In this document: positions 1 through 8,230 of the stretch, piece by piece
Layout of the letters: each line of letters starts with the position of its first letter
How positions within the stretch are numbered: the stretch's first letter is position 1
NCBI GenBank assembly: GCA_014239435.1
Contig: JAAZYX010000017.1
Coordinates: forward strand, 16,375 to 80,374
Length of the DNA: 64,000 nt
Source: Fidelibacterota bacterium
GTDB lineage: Bacteria > Fidelibacterota > Marinisomatia > Marinisomatales > TCS55
Reading direction: 5' to 3'
The notes under the pieces: model-generated
Databases searched by the model: none
What the model saw: only the letters and a program-made list of their open reading frames with translations
What the model was told of the DNA's origin: nothing
Translations under genes and position numbers: made by a program

Positions 1-2
1 CA

Positions 3-1463
3 TTTCGACTTTCTGCTGGCGCAATGGCCGCACTATTATTTCTTATGCCGGGCGTAATGACCATTGCCAATTACCACAGCCATAACAGAGCCGGGAATTA
101 CATTGCATGGGATTACTCCTATAATCTTTTACAATCCTGTGAGCCCAATGGAATCTTATTTACCAATGGCGACAACGATACATTTCCATTGTGGTACCTT
201 CAGGAAGTTGAAAAGGTGCGAACGGATGTAACCGTTGCAAATCTCAGCTTATTAAACACTGGATGGTACATCAAGCAGCTTAGAGATTTGCGTCGTACTT
301 CGTCGATTGATGGACAAGAAATAGAACTGGAACGTTTCTTAAATATATCCGATGAACGAATTACTAGCATTTCCACTGGTCTTACAAGATGGGAGAAAAA
401 GAAAGTAAGAATTAACGTCCCAGATGACCCTGAAAATGAAAAAGGATACATCGAATGGGAAGTAAAACCTACGTATGCCCAAATTGCGTTGCGTGTTCAG
501 GATCTCATGATTTTAAGAATCCTGAACGATTCTAAATGGAAATATCCTGTGTATTTTGCGGTAACGGTTCCGGCAAGCAATCGCGTAGGCCTAGAAAAGT
601 TTCTTGAAATGGAAGGGCTTGTATACAGAGTTCAAAGCCATAAGGTAAATTATCCGCAGGACCCCATTAATGCAGAACGGATGGAAGAACTGCTGGTTTC
701 CAACGTAAATCGGGAGGTGTGGGATGGAGGATTCTCCAATAAATTTTGGCAGAATTCCGAAGGCGGAATTTGGTCTAGAGGCCCCAGCAATTCCTATCTC
801 TTCAGGAATATGGGGAACGAGGATGTTTTTTATAATAAACAGGTTATACGCCTCATGCAGAATTACAGAAGCGCATACATGCAACTAGCGGCCCATCACT
901 ATTTCGCCGCTAGAAAACTCGATGGCAAAGCCGGCTCGGATCCAGAGGCAGTTGAAAATTCGAGAAAAAAGGTTGCAGAAATCATCAATGAAATGAGTGA
1001 GAATATTCCGGAGATTACTATTCCCATGGAATCCAAAGAACTGCATTACCAAATGGCGCGGATTCTCGGTGAAGTGGGAGAGACGGCACAGCTGGATTCT
1101 ATATTATCCATTCTTCTTTCACGCGATGATACTACAATTGAAGACAGAATTGAATATGGAAGGACGTATATGAATGTGCTGAAAAACTTTGAAAAGAGCA
1201 GTGGTGTTTTTTCTACCCTTTATGAAGATATGCGGGCATTAAGATTACGAGGTTATTCGTCTGATAAAGGGTTGGGAAGAAAGTGGAAAAACTGGCAAAA
1301 TTATTACTCATCAGTCGTGAGTTTTTTAGCAAAATCTTATCAGGAGCTTGAACAGTATGATGCGGCATCCGTATTACTAGAAGATTGGCTCACTGAATCT
1401 CCAAATGATGCCGCCGCCAAAAAGCTTCTTGAAGAAATCGGCAACCAGGTCGAGAATAATTAA
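3..1463 (+). CDS. DUF2723 family membrane protein, C-terminal part (5' end outside window)
   Basis: The reading frame is open to the left edge of the window, so this is the C-terminal part of a longer gene; the first ATG inside the window (24) is probably not the true start. The segment after residue 45 carries the motif NGDNDTFPLWYLQEV and then NLSLLNTGWY, which are hallmarks of DUF2723 proteins, large multi-membrane-span proteins of Bacteroidetes-like bacteria related to protein O-mannosyltransferases. Only the last hydrophobic segment is seen; most of what remains is the soluble, probably periplasmic domain, ending in helical TPR-like sequence (final 100 residues, with YQELEQYDAASVLLEDWL). 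A glycosyl transfer role in the envelope is inferred from the family and from the glycan genes that follow. Confidence 0.8.
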   Translation, partial: FRLSAGAMAALLFLMPGVMTIANYHSHNRAGNYIAWDYSYNLLQSCEPNGILFTNGDNDTFPLWYLQEVEKVRTDVTVANLSLLNTGWYIKQLRDLRRTSSIDGQEIELERFLNISDERITSISTGLTRWEKKKVRINVPDDPENEKGYIEWEVKPTYAQIALRVQDLMILRILNDSKWKYPVYFAVTVPASNRVGLEKFLEMEGLVYRVQSHKVNYPQDPINAERMEELLVSNVNREVWDGGFSNKFWQNSEGGIWSRGPSNSYLFRNMGNEDVFYNKQVIRLMQNYRSAYMQLAAHHYFAARKLDGKAGSDPEAVENSRKKVAEIINEMSENIPEITIPMESKELHYQMARILGEVGETAQLDSILSILLSRDDTTIEDRIEYGRTYMNVLKNFEKSSGVFSTLYEDMRALRLRGYSSDKGLGRKWKNWQNYYSSVVSFLAKSYQELEQYDAASVLLEDWLTESPNDAAAKKLLEEIGNQVENN

Positions 1464-1506
1464 TCTACCTGTGAACTAAACAGGGTAAAATCTGTTACCA
1501 GCCGTC

Positions 1507-2544
1507 ATGAATCGTCAACCCCAAATTTCAATCATTGTTTTGAATTATAATGGGCTTCGTTTCTTAAAAACGTGTTTTGACTCTCTGAGAAAAACAACGT
1601 ACGCAAATGTGGAAATCTTGATGGTTGACAATGCTTCCAACGATGAAAGTGTACCATTTGTAAGAACCCATTATCCTGAGGTAAATATTGTTGAAGCCGG
1701 CGGAAACCTTGGTTACAGCGCAGGAAATAATCTGGGAATCAAGCATGCTTCGGGTGAGTTTGTGGTGCTACTGAATAATGATGTGGAAGTTACTTCCGGT
1801 TGGCTTGAGCCAATTATTGAAGAATTTTTGTCGGATGAATTGATCGCCGCCGTTCAGCCAAAAATCAGGCATATGATACACAGAGATGAATTTGAATATG
1901 CCGGCGCTTCCGGCGGTTTTATGGATATCTTTGGATTTCCTTTTTTGCGCGGAAGGGTATTTTATACTATCGAAAAAGACACAGGACAATATGATGAAAA
2001 CCGGGACTTATTTTGGGCCTCCGGTGCTTCGATAGCCATTCGGAAAAGTGTCCTTGAAAAAACCGGCGGACTGGATGACGACTTTGTACATCATATGGAA
2101 GAAATTGACTTATGCTGGAGAATGCTGCTTCAAGGATACCGCCTTCGTATTCGAACGGATTCTATGATTTATCATTATGCCGGAGGTACCATTAAGCCTG
2201 ACAGTTTTATGAAGGTATATTGGAATCACAGGAATAGTGTATTTATGATGATAAAGAATTATTCTAGAAAACGTCTAGCCTATTTGCTTCCCGTTCGAAT
2301 TGTATTGGATTATCTGGTTGTGATAAAAGCAGCGTTAACATGTGATTTGGAAAAAATTTCCGCTGTATTGGAAGGACATAAATGGCTCATCCGACATATA
2401 CCAATGATAAGAATAAAGCGGAAAAATGTTCAAATTAATCGAAAGGTGAATGATGCATCTTTGGATCATCTGATGCTTCATCGAAGTATAGCAATTGATT
2501 ATTTTCTTCGTAATAAATTAACCTTCAACGACGTATGGCAATAG
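1507..2544 (+). CDS. family 2 glycosyltransferase (rhamnosyltransferase-like)
   Basis: This 345-residue GT-A fold enzyme should transfer a sugar from a nucleotide sugar to a growing surface glycan on the cytoplasmic face of the inner membrane. It opens with the GT2 signature ISIIVLNYNG (residues 8-17), has the nucleotide-binding DNASND (41-46), the NND metal-binding stretch (90-92), and later the WASGAS and EEIDLCWR acceptor/catalytic region near residues 170-205. This arrangement resembles the WbbL/rhamnosyltransferase branch of GT2. Its stop overlaps the start of the next gene by 10 nt and a dTDP-rhamnose epimerase lies two genes on, which supports a deoxyhexose donor, although the donor cannot be read from the sequence. 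Confidence 0.88.
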   Translation: MNRQPQISIIVLNYNGLRFLKTCFDSLRKTTYANVEILMVDNASNDESVPFVRTHYPEVNIVEAGGNLGYSAGNNLGIKHASGEFVVLLNNDVEVTSGWLEPIIEEFLSDELIAAVQPKIRHMIHRDEFEYAGASGGFMDIFGFPFLRGRVFYTIEKDTGQYDENRDLFWASGASIAIRKSVLEKTGGLDDDFVHHMEEIDLCWRMLLQGYRLRIRTDSMIYHYAGGTIKPDSFMKVYWNHRNSVFMMIKNYSRKRLAYLLPVRIVLDYLVVIKAALTCDLEKISAVLEGHKWLIRHIPMIRIKRKNVQINRKVNDASLDHLMLHRSIAIDYFLRNKLTFNDVWQ

Positions 2545-3269
2545 ATTCAAAAAGGGTAATCATTACCGGAGGAAGCGGACTTCTGGGTACGGAGATTCAA
2601 AAATGTGCTCCCGGAATTATAGCGCCCAAGCATGGTCAATTCGATATAAAGAATCTTTCCGCCATGGAAGAATGGGTTTCTCAATCAGACGTAACAACGC
2701 TTATTCATGCTGCTGCTTTTACATCGCCACCCAAGGCAGAAAAAGAACCAATGGATGCAATGTCGGCTAATATCACCGGCACGGCAAATGTAGTTCAAGT
2801 GTGTTCCAAGCATGATTTAAGATTGGTGTATCTTTCAACCGATTATGTGTTTTCAGGTGATGAAGGGAATTATTCCGAATCCGATGATTTAAATCCTCAA
2901 AATTTGTATGCATGGTCAAAACTTGGTGGAGAATGTGCGGTTAAGATGTATAAAAATTCTCTCATTGTCCGGACTTCATTTTGCGAACCGGTTTTTCCGT
3001 ACGATAAAGCATTTGCTGACCAGTATACTTCAAGGGATTCGGTTGAAGTGATAGCTCCGATGATTCTGGATGTTGCGCTAAACGAAAGTTTAACCGGAAT
3101 CATTCATGTTGGAACAGAACGAAAAACAGTAAAAGAGCTCGCCATAAAATTGGGGAAAACCGATGTAGGAGATTTATTGCGGAATGAAGTTCCCTTTAAG
3201 GTTCCATTCGATACATCTTTAAATCTTGAACGCTTCAATGCTGTAAAAAATAAGGAATCGGATTCATGA
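2535..3269 (+). CDS. RmlD-like dTDP-4-dehydrorhamnose reductase family SDR
   Basis: This is a short-chain dehydrogenase of 244 residues. The N-terminus holds the NAD(P)-binding GGSGLLG (12-18), followed by STDYVFSG (101-108) and the catalytic YxxxK (Tyr125, Lys129), the pattern of RmlD, which reduces dTDP-4-keto-L-rhamnose to dTDP-L-rhamnose. It is shorter than typical RmlD (about 290 residues), with a reduced C-terminal substrate domain, so the substrate may differ. It is translationally coupled with the glycosyltransferase upstream (10 nt overlap) and the epimerase downstream (4 nt overlap), in an operon that also contains an RmlC homologue. A nucleotide-sugar reductase role is likely; the exact sugar is inferred. 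Confidence 0.75.
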   Translation: MAIDSKRVIITGGSGLLGTEIQKCAPGIIAPKHGQFDIKNLSAMEEWVSQSDVTTLIHAAAFTSPPKAEKEPMDAMSANITGTANVVQVCSKHDLRLVYLSTDYVFSGDEGNYSESDDLNPQNLYAWSKLGGECAVKMYKNSLIVRTSFCEPVFPYDKAFADQYTSRDSVEVIAPMILDVALNESLTGIIHVGTERKTVKELAIKLGKTDVGDLLRNEVPFKVPFDTSLNLERFNAVKNKESDS

Positions 3270-4222
3270 AAATTTTTGTTGCCGGAGGCGCGGGATATAT
3301 AGGATCGAGACTTGCTCCGGATTTGCTCATACATCATTACGACGTAACAGTAGCGGATTTAATGTGGTTTGGAAATCATTTACCCGAAGGTGTAAATCTC
3401 ATTGAAAAAGATGTATTTGATTTGACTTCAAAGGATTTAGACGGATTTGATCAAGTCATTTTTTTAGGTGGAGTGTCGAACGATCCCATGGCAGAATTTT
3501 CTCCGTCCACCAATTTTATTTCTAACGCCGCAGCACCGGGCTATCTTGCCTACATCGCCAAAGAGGCAGGTGTCAGCCGATACATTTATGCAGATTCATG
3601 TTCTGTTTACGGGTATGCCGCAGATCAATTGTACAGTGAAACCGATCCGGTAACATGCTCCTATCCGTATGGACTTTCGAAGCTTCAGGGTGAGTTTGGT
3701 GCGATGCAACTTCAGGATGATTCCTTCTCGGTCATTTGCCTGCGTCAAGGCACTGTTTCCGGCTACAGCCCGCGTATGCGGTTTGATCTTATTATTAATA
3801 CCATGTATATGTCTGCAATGACCCAGAAAAAAATTACGGTTAATAATCCGTCTATTTGGCGACCGATTCTTGCGATTGAGGATGCAGTAATGGCTTACAT
3901 ACGATCAATTCAGGCAGATCCGAAAATCAGCGGCATTTTTAATGTAGCATCAGGCAATTTTACCGTTGGGCAGGTTGCGGACAGGATATGGGAAACACTT
4001 TCGAAAAAATTTGGAATGCAGATTGATATGGATATAAAAAATATAGAAGATTACCGGAATTACAAAGTTACCACTCAAAAGGCGCAAAATGTTTTAGGCG
4101 CAAAATTTAAGGGTTCCATTGAATCGGTTTTATCTGAACTTGCTCAAAATTTTCCTGAAGGATTTGCTTTTGATCAGGACAATTTTTACAATATCCGGGT
4201 ATTTGAAAAGCTGTTTAAATAA
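3266..4222 (+). CDS. NAD-dependent nucleotide-sugar epimerase/dehydratase (extended SDR)
   Basis: This is a 318-residue extended SDR with the Rossmann motif GGAGYIGS (7-14), an Asp at the end of beta-2 (VADLMWFG) that selects NAD, a catalytic Ser in YADSCSVYG (about 112) and YxxxK (Tyr135, Lys139). The C-terminal part has FNVASGNFTVGQ, typical of substrate-binding regions in UDP-glucose epimerase-like enzymes. It overlaps the preceding RmlD-like gene by 4 nt and is followed after 9 nt by rmlC. The operon context points to synthesis of an activated sugar for the surface polysaccharide made by the adjacent glycosyltransferase. Epimerase, dehydratase or reductase activity cannot be separated from sequence alone. 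Confidence 0.8.
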   Translation: MKIFVAGGAGYIGSRLAPDLLIHHYDVTVADLMWFGNHLPEGVNLIEKDVFDLTSKDLDGFDQVIFLGGVSNDPMAEFSPSTNFISNAAAPGYLAYIAKEAGVSRYIYADSCSVYGYAADQLYSETDPVTCSYPYGLSKLQGEFGAMQLQDDSFSVICLRQGTVSGYSPRMRFDLIINTMYMSAMTQKKITVNNPSIWRPILAIEDAVMAYIRSIQADPKISGIFNVASGNFTVGQVADRIWETLSKKFGMQIDMDIKNIEDYRNYKVTTQKAQNVLGAKFKGSIESVLSELAQNFPEGFAFDQDNFYNIRVFEKLFK

Positions 4223-4231
4223 AGAGAAAAA

Positions 4232-4792
4232 ATGAAAGCCGAAACGACTCATATTGATGGATTAATCGTACTTCACCCAAATGTGTTTGAGGATGACCGC
4301 GGCTTTTTTATGGAGGCTTACAAGCATTCTGTTTTTAATGATCTTGGAATAACAACAGAATTTGTGCAGGATAATCATTCAAAATCTTCCAAGCATGTTG
4401 TAAGAGGGCTTCATTTCCAGTGGAATCCGCCCATGGGGAAACTGATGCGAGTCACACGTGGAAGTGCTTTTTTGGTAGCCGTTGACATTCGGCATGGTTC
4501 TCCCACTTTGGGGGAATGGTATGGCCGTGAAGTGAATGAAGAAAATAAATTACAGATTTTCGCACCTTCAGGATTTGCCCGCGGTTTTTGCTCATTAAGT
4601 GATATAACGGAAATTCAGTATAAATGTACAGGAGAGTATAACTCTGCCGGCGAAGGAGGCATTCGGTGGAATGATCCTGAGATTGGCGTGAAATGGCCGG
4701 TGGACAATCCTGTATTATCTGAAAAAGATAAAAAAGCCCAAACGTTGAATGAATGGCTTAAAACAGAAGCCAGCCGCAATTTTTTAGTTTAG
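4232..4792 (+). CDS. rfbC: dTDP-4-dehydrorhamnose 3,5-epimerase
   Basis: This 186-residue cupin enzyme matches RmlC/RfbC, which epimerises C3 and C5 of dTDP-4-keto-6-deoxyglucose in dTDP-L-rhamnose synthesis. It shows the N-terminal EDDRGFFMEAY, then QDNHSKSSKHVVRGLHFQ with the catalytic His61, the FAPSGFARGF core strand, and YKCTGEYN with the conserved tyrosines at about 130 and 136. Length is as expected for the family. It closes the glycan operon: its stop overlaps by 4 nt the stop of the convergent gene on the other strand. RmlA and RmlB are not in the window and must lie elsewhere if the rhamnose pathway is complete. Confidence 0.9.
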   Translation: MKAETTHIDGLIVLHPNVFEDDRGFFMEAYKHSVFNDLGITTEFVQDNHSKSSKHVVRGLHFQWNPPMGKLMRVTRGSAFLVAVDIRHGSPTLGEWYGREVNEENKLQIFAPSGFARGFCSLSDITEIQYKCTGEYNSAGEGGIRWNDPEIGVKWPVDNPVLSEKDKKAQTLNEWLKTEASRNFLV

Positions 4793-5643
4793 TTTTCTTT
4801 TTCTTTTACAATATTTTTCAACAAAATTGCTTCACTTCGCGGGTCCATATCGCTTAACCTGATTAACATTGAATCCAGGCGAAGAGTGGTAAAAGCATTT
4901 ACAAATTCTTCTGTGTGAGCTTTAATAAAATACTGTGTTCTTGCTCTGGGAAATCGCTCATACACCAATTCAAAATTCTGCATCATCGATTGAAATTCCT
5001 TAAGTGCTTCATCCGGCTCACCCAATTCGAATAATTCCATGCCATAATAAAAATTGAATTTTCCCTCGCGAAACGCAGTGTTGTCTGTGATATCATTAAC
5101 CATTTTTGTCCTTGAGGACCATCCCTTTGAATAATCCGATGCGATGCCCCTCAATGCAATGGTTCTTGCTTTTTCTATATGCGCCGTTCCGCGAAATGGT
5201 TCATATGTATCCATTTCTCCCGCAAGAATAAGATGGGCGTAAAATGCAAGAAAACCTCCCAGCGGATCGAACTGAACGGGATCGTAAAAAATGGATCCAC
5301 CGGAATTATAAAAAAATTGAACTGAGTTGTCGAAAAACCGCTGATCTGTATCCGTAGAAAACAACGCCTGAATCAAATATGTATTTTGAGAGCCTTTCGA
5401 TACTGCTCCCTCAAAAATGAATTGAATATTCAATGGAATATTGAGGTCTTTCCATTCATCATCCCATAAAGTCTGTTGAAAAAATCTTTGAATCTCAGCA
5501 GATAATGATGTGATTTCCTGGCGTTCGCTTCCTCTCAAAAGACGGTCGTTTAATGTAACGGATACCTTGCCGAACTGGGCGAATGCCGTAGAAAATAATA
5601 CCGTAAAGCACCAAATCCGAAATCGGTTGTATTGTAGCTTCAT
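4789..5643 (-). CDS. DUF4835-like secreted protein (candidate PorD-type T9SS factor)
   Basis: The product is a secreted protein of about 284 residues. I place the start at 5643 (MKLQYNRF), not at the upstream ATG at 5688, because this gives a clean signal peptide ending TVLFSTAFAQ. The mature sequence resembles DUF4835: an opening strand followed by a ring of short helices, NIQFIFEGAVSKGSQNT, the middle SVQFFYNSGG and DPLGGFLAFYAHLILAGEMDT, and the C-terminal half rich in helices (FYYGMELFELGEPDEAL). DUF4835 members are labelled PorD, a type IX secretion protein, in some recent annotation sets; that link is from memory. Several proteins in this window carry T9SS signals, which agrees. The gene stands alone between the glycan operon and cca, divergent from the latter. 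Confidence 0.6.
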   Translation of the reverse strand: MKLQYNRFRIWCFTVLFSTAFAQFGKVSVTLNDRLLRGSERQEITSLSAEIQRFFQQTLWDDEWKDLNIPLNIQFIFEGAVSKGSQNTYLIQALFSTDTDQRFFDNSVQFFYNSGGSIFYDPVQFDPLGGFLAFYAHLILAGEMDTYEPFRGTAHIEKARTIALRGIASDYSKGWSSRTKMVNDITDNTAFREGKFNFYYGMELFELGEPDEALKEFQSMMQNFELVYERFPRARTQYFIKAHTEEFVNAFTTLRLDSMLIRLSDMDPRSEAILLKNIVKEKEN

Positions 5644-5717
5644 AACTTCCGAAAATACAAAACTTGATTTGAGGCAACAATCATTCAAATTTTGGATACT
5701 TACTCGTAATTTTTAAG

Positions 5718-7136
5718 ATGGCTAATCTTTCAGAATTGATACAGAAAAAAAGTGACGTGGCTGAAATCCTTCAGCTCGCCGGAAAGATCGGTGTTAAAAC
5801 CGGCATGGATACCTACGTGGTTGGCGGATATGTTCGTGACTTATTTCTGGGAAGGCCAGTAAAAGAAATTGATCTGATGGTTGTTGGCGACGGAATTGCT
5901 TTTGCGGAAGTGCTGGCGAAAGAGATGGGAATTAAAAAAGTGGTTACATTTGAAAAATTCGGCACGGCGCATATTCCAAGCAAACCATTCCCAATTGAAG
6001 TAACCGGCGGAAGGACGGAAGCGTATGAAAAAGAATCAAGGAATCCACAAAAAATTGAGTCTGCGGATATTAATACAGATCTCATGCGGAGAGATTTTAC
6101 CGTGAATGCAATGGCGGTAAATCTAATGCCAGATGCTTTCGGAGAACTGATTGATCCATTTCAGGGAATTGCGGATTTGCAGGCAAAGCACCTCATTACA
6201 CCTCTCAGCGCCGATGAAACCTTTTCTGACGATCCGTTAAGAATGATGCGGGCAGCGTATTTTGCGTCCGAACTAAATTTTGATCTGGATGATAAATGTC
6301 TCAAAGCGATGGCGAAAAACTCAGACCGAATCACGATTGTTTCCCAAGAAAGAATTACGAATGAATTTATGAAGATACTTGCTTCCCCAGTGCCAAGTAT
6401 CGGATTAAGAATTTTACAGACAACGGGATTGCTGAAAATTGTATTTCCTGAAATTGAGGAAATGGTCGGGCTTGAGCAAACCAGTAAATGGCATCATAAG
6501 GATATTTACAATCATACGCTCCAAGTGGTTGACAATGCGGCGGCTTTGTCTGAAAAATCGGAACTGCGGTTCGCAGGACTTGTGCACGATATAGCAAAAC
6601 CACGAACGCGCAGATTGGATAAAAATAAGGGATATACTTTTCATGGTCATGACGAAATTGGTGCGCGGATGGTTGGTAAAATTTCAAAACGGATGAAACT
6701 TTCGAATGACCTAAAAGATTACCTTCAGAAATTAACGAGACTTCACTTGAGGCCAATTGCGCTCGCTCAGGAAAATGTAACGGATGCAGCCATCCGCCGG
6801 CTGATGGTAGCAGCAGCGGAAGAAATGGATGATCTTATGAAGTTGTGCAGGGCAGATATTACGAGCCAAAATCCCAAATTGGTCAAAAGATACATTGGAA
6901 ACTTTGAGCGTGTTGAAGACAGGATGCAGGATGTTCAGGAAAGAGACGCCATGAAAGCATTTCAATCGCCGGTCCGCGGGGATGAAATCATGAAGATATG
7001 CGGATTGAAGGAAGGTAAATCAATTGGGAAGATTAAAACGAAAATTGAATCCGCCATCCTGAATGGCGATATTGAAAATACTCACGAAGCGGCATTGCAG
7101 TTTTTATTAGAGAATAAAGATGAAATTCTCTCATAG
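5718..7136 (+). CDS. cca: CCA tRNA nucleotidyltransferase / poly(A) polymerase family protein with HD domain
   Basis: This 472-residue class II nucleotidyltransferase adds or repairs the 3' CCA end of tRNA. The head domain has VVGGYVRDLFLG (34-45) with the GGxxRD motif, EIDLMVVGDG with the acidic metal ligand, and the downstream RRDFTVNAMA (about 124-133) and DDPLRMMRA (about 174-182) motifs of the family. A C-terminal HD-type phosphohydrolase domain is present (HHKDIYNHTLQVVDNA, then GLVHDIAKP, then HGHDEIGARM). Some lineages split CCA addition between two such paralogues, so the exact specificity (CC, A, or both) is not settled by this sequence. It reads divergently from the DUF4835 gene and ends 72 nt before gatC. 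Confidence 0.85.
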   Translation: MANLSELIQKKSDVAEILQLAGKIGVKTGMDTYVVGGYVRDLFLGRPVKEIDLMVVGDGIAFAEVLAKEMGIKKVVTFEKFGTAHIPSKPFPIEVTGGRTEAYEKESRNPQKIESADINTDLMRRDFTVNAMAVNLMPDAFGELIDPFQGIADLQAKHLITPLSADETFSDDPLRMMRAAYFASELNFDLDDKCLKAMAKNSDRITIVSQERITNEFMKILASPVPSIGLRILQTTGLLKIVFPEIEEMVGLEQTSKWHHKDIYNHTLQVVDNAAALSEKSELRFAGLVHDIAKPRTRRLDKNKGYTFHGHDEIGARMVGKISKRMKLSNDLKDYLQKLTRLHLRPIALAQENVTDAAIRRLMVAAAEEMDDLMKLCRADITSQNPKLVKRYIGNFERVEDRMQDVQERDAMKAFQSPVRGDEIMKICGLKEGKSIGKIKTKIESAILNGDIENTHEAALQFLLENKDEILS

Positions 7137-7161
7137 AAATATCAATCCTTTCACTTGATAC

Positions 7162-7202
7162 GAGAACGGGTCTTAGCCTAACTTAAGTCCCGAAACGGTC
7201 TC
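7162..7202 (+). other. imperfect inverted repeat / hairpin upstream of gatC
   Basis: In the 72 nt gap between cca and gatC an RNA hairpin can form: CGGGTCTT (7167-7174) pairs with AAGTCCCG (7185-7192) apart from one T-T mismatch, and an outer GAGA (7162-7165) can pair with TCTC (7199-7202). No T-run follows, so it does not look like an intrinsic terminator; it ends 6 nt before the gatC ATG. It may be a leader structure affecting gatC translation or a processing site. Function is unknown. Confidence 0.35.
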
Positions 7203-7208
7203 CATTTA

Positions 7209-7532
7209 ATGTCAGATTCCCCAAAAGTCACTCAGGCGGATGTCCTGAAAATAGCTGAACTTGCACGGCTCACTCTCAGCGATGAAGAACTGCCGATATT
7301 CACTGAGCAATTCAATAAGATATTGAATCACATGGATCAGTTAAATGAGGTGGATACGGATGGTGTCGAACCTCTCAGCCATGTGCTGGATTTGGTGAAT
7401 GCAACCCGCGAGGATAAACCGGAAAAATCGCTGGATCAGGAAACTGTGTTGAATCTGGCGCCAAAATCAAAAAATGGGCATATTGCTGTCCCGTCGGTAA
7501 TTCAAAAGTCTGATAAAGAGGCATCAAAGTGA
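7209..7532 (+). CDS. gatC: Asp-tRNA(Asn)/Glu-tRNA(Gln) amidotransferase subunit C
   Basis: GatC is the small helical subunit that belts GatA to GatB in the complex that amidates mischarged Glu-tRNA(Gln) or Asp-tRNA(Asn). The 107-residue product has the family core VLKIAELARLTLSDEEL, FTEQFNKILNHMDQL and VDTDGVEPLSHV. The C-terminus runs a few residues longer than minimal GatC. The stop TGA overlaps the GTG start of kdsB (GTGA), so the two are translationally coupled. gatA and gatB are not in the window. Confidence 0.93.
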   Translation: MSDSPKVTQADVLKIAELARLTLSDEELPIFTEQFNKILNHMDQLNEVDTDGVEPLSHVLDLVNATREDKPEKSLDQETVLNLAPKSKNGHIAVPSVIQKSDKEASK

Positions 7533-8230
7533 CGGCTGTCGGCGTAATACCGGCCCGGCTCAATTCCACCCGATTCCCCCGTAAGATACTTGCCCTTATT
7601 CAAGAAAAACCAATGGTAGCTGTTATTGCTGAGCGAGCACAACAATCAGAAAAACTGGATAAAATCATCATCGCCTTGGATAGTGAAGTTGCACAAGATG
7701 CGCTGAAATCGTATAAACTCAATACAGTTATGACATCGGAAAACCATCAGTCGGGAACTGATCGCGTATCGGAGGCGGTCGCAAATGAACCTGCAGATAT
7801 TATAATTAACATTCAGGGAGATGAACCGGGATTAGATCCTGCAATTCTGGATGCCATGGTTGAAAAACTTAATGAACCGTGCGTAGATATGGTTACGGTA
7901 ATTTCCACTGTAATTACACCGGAAGACATTCTCAATCCAAATGTTGTGAAGGTGCTTTTAGATGAAAATGAGATTGCCATTTCCTTCACACGTGAGGCGA
8001 GCAATTGGGGATCGGCCGGGTATTTTCGGCACGTCGGATTGTACGGTTTTACAAAAGACACCTTGAACAAATTTACAAAGCTGCCGCCGTCCGAATCTGA
8101 GAAAACCCATTCATTAGAACAACTCCGCGCGTTGGATAACGGGATTACGATTCATACTGTTGTAACCGATTATCCGCATTACGGGATTGACACTGAAGAA
8201 GATTTATTGAAATTTGAAGCGTATGGCTAA
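7529..8230 (+). CDS. kdsB: 3-deoxy-manno-octulosonate cytidylyltransferase (CMP-KDO synthetase)
   Basis: KdsB activates KDO with CTP to give CMP-KDO for lipid A core assembly. The 233-residue product starts with a GTG codon overlapping the gatC stop and begins VGVIPARLNSTRFPRK, the nucleotide-binding signature of the family. It continues with SGTDRVSEAV, INIQGDEP (metal/CTP site) and the C-terminal HSLEQLRALDNG and GIDTEEDL motifs. Length is slightly under the usual 245-250. Downstream lies pyrG, which makes its CTP substrate, with 8 nt of overlap, then kdsA and kdsC; this order is common in Gram-negative genomes. Confidence 0.95.
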   Translation: MTAVGVIPARLNSTRFPRKILALIQEKPMVAVIAERAQQSEKLDKIIIALDSEVAQDALKSYKLNTVMTSENHQSGTDRVSEAVANEPADIIINIQGDEPGLDPAILDAMVEKLNEPCVDMVTVISTVITPEDILNPNVVKVLLDENEIAISFTREASNWGSAGYFRHVGLYGFTKDTLNKFTKLPPSESEKTHSLEQLRALDNGITIHTVVTDYPHYGIDTEEDLLKFEAYG

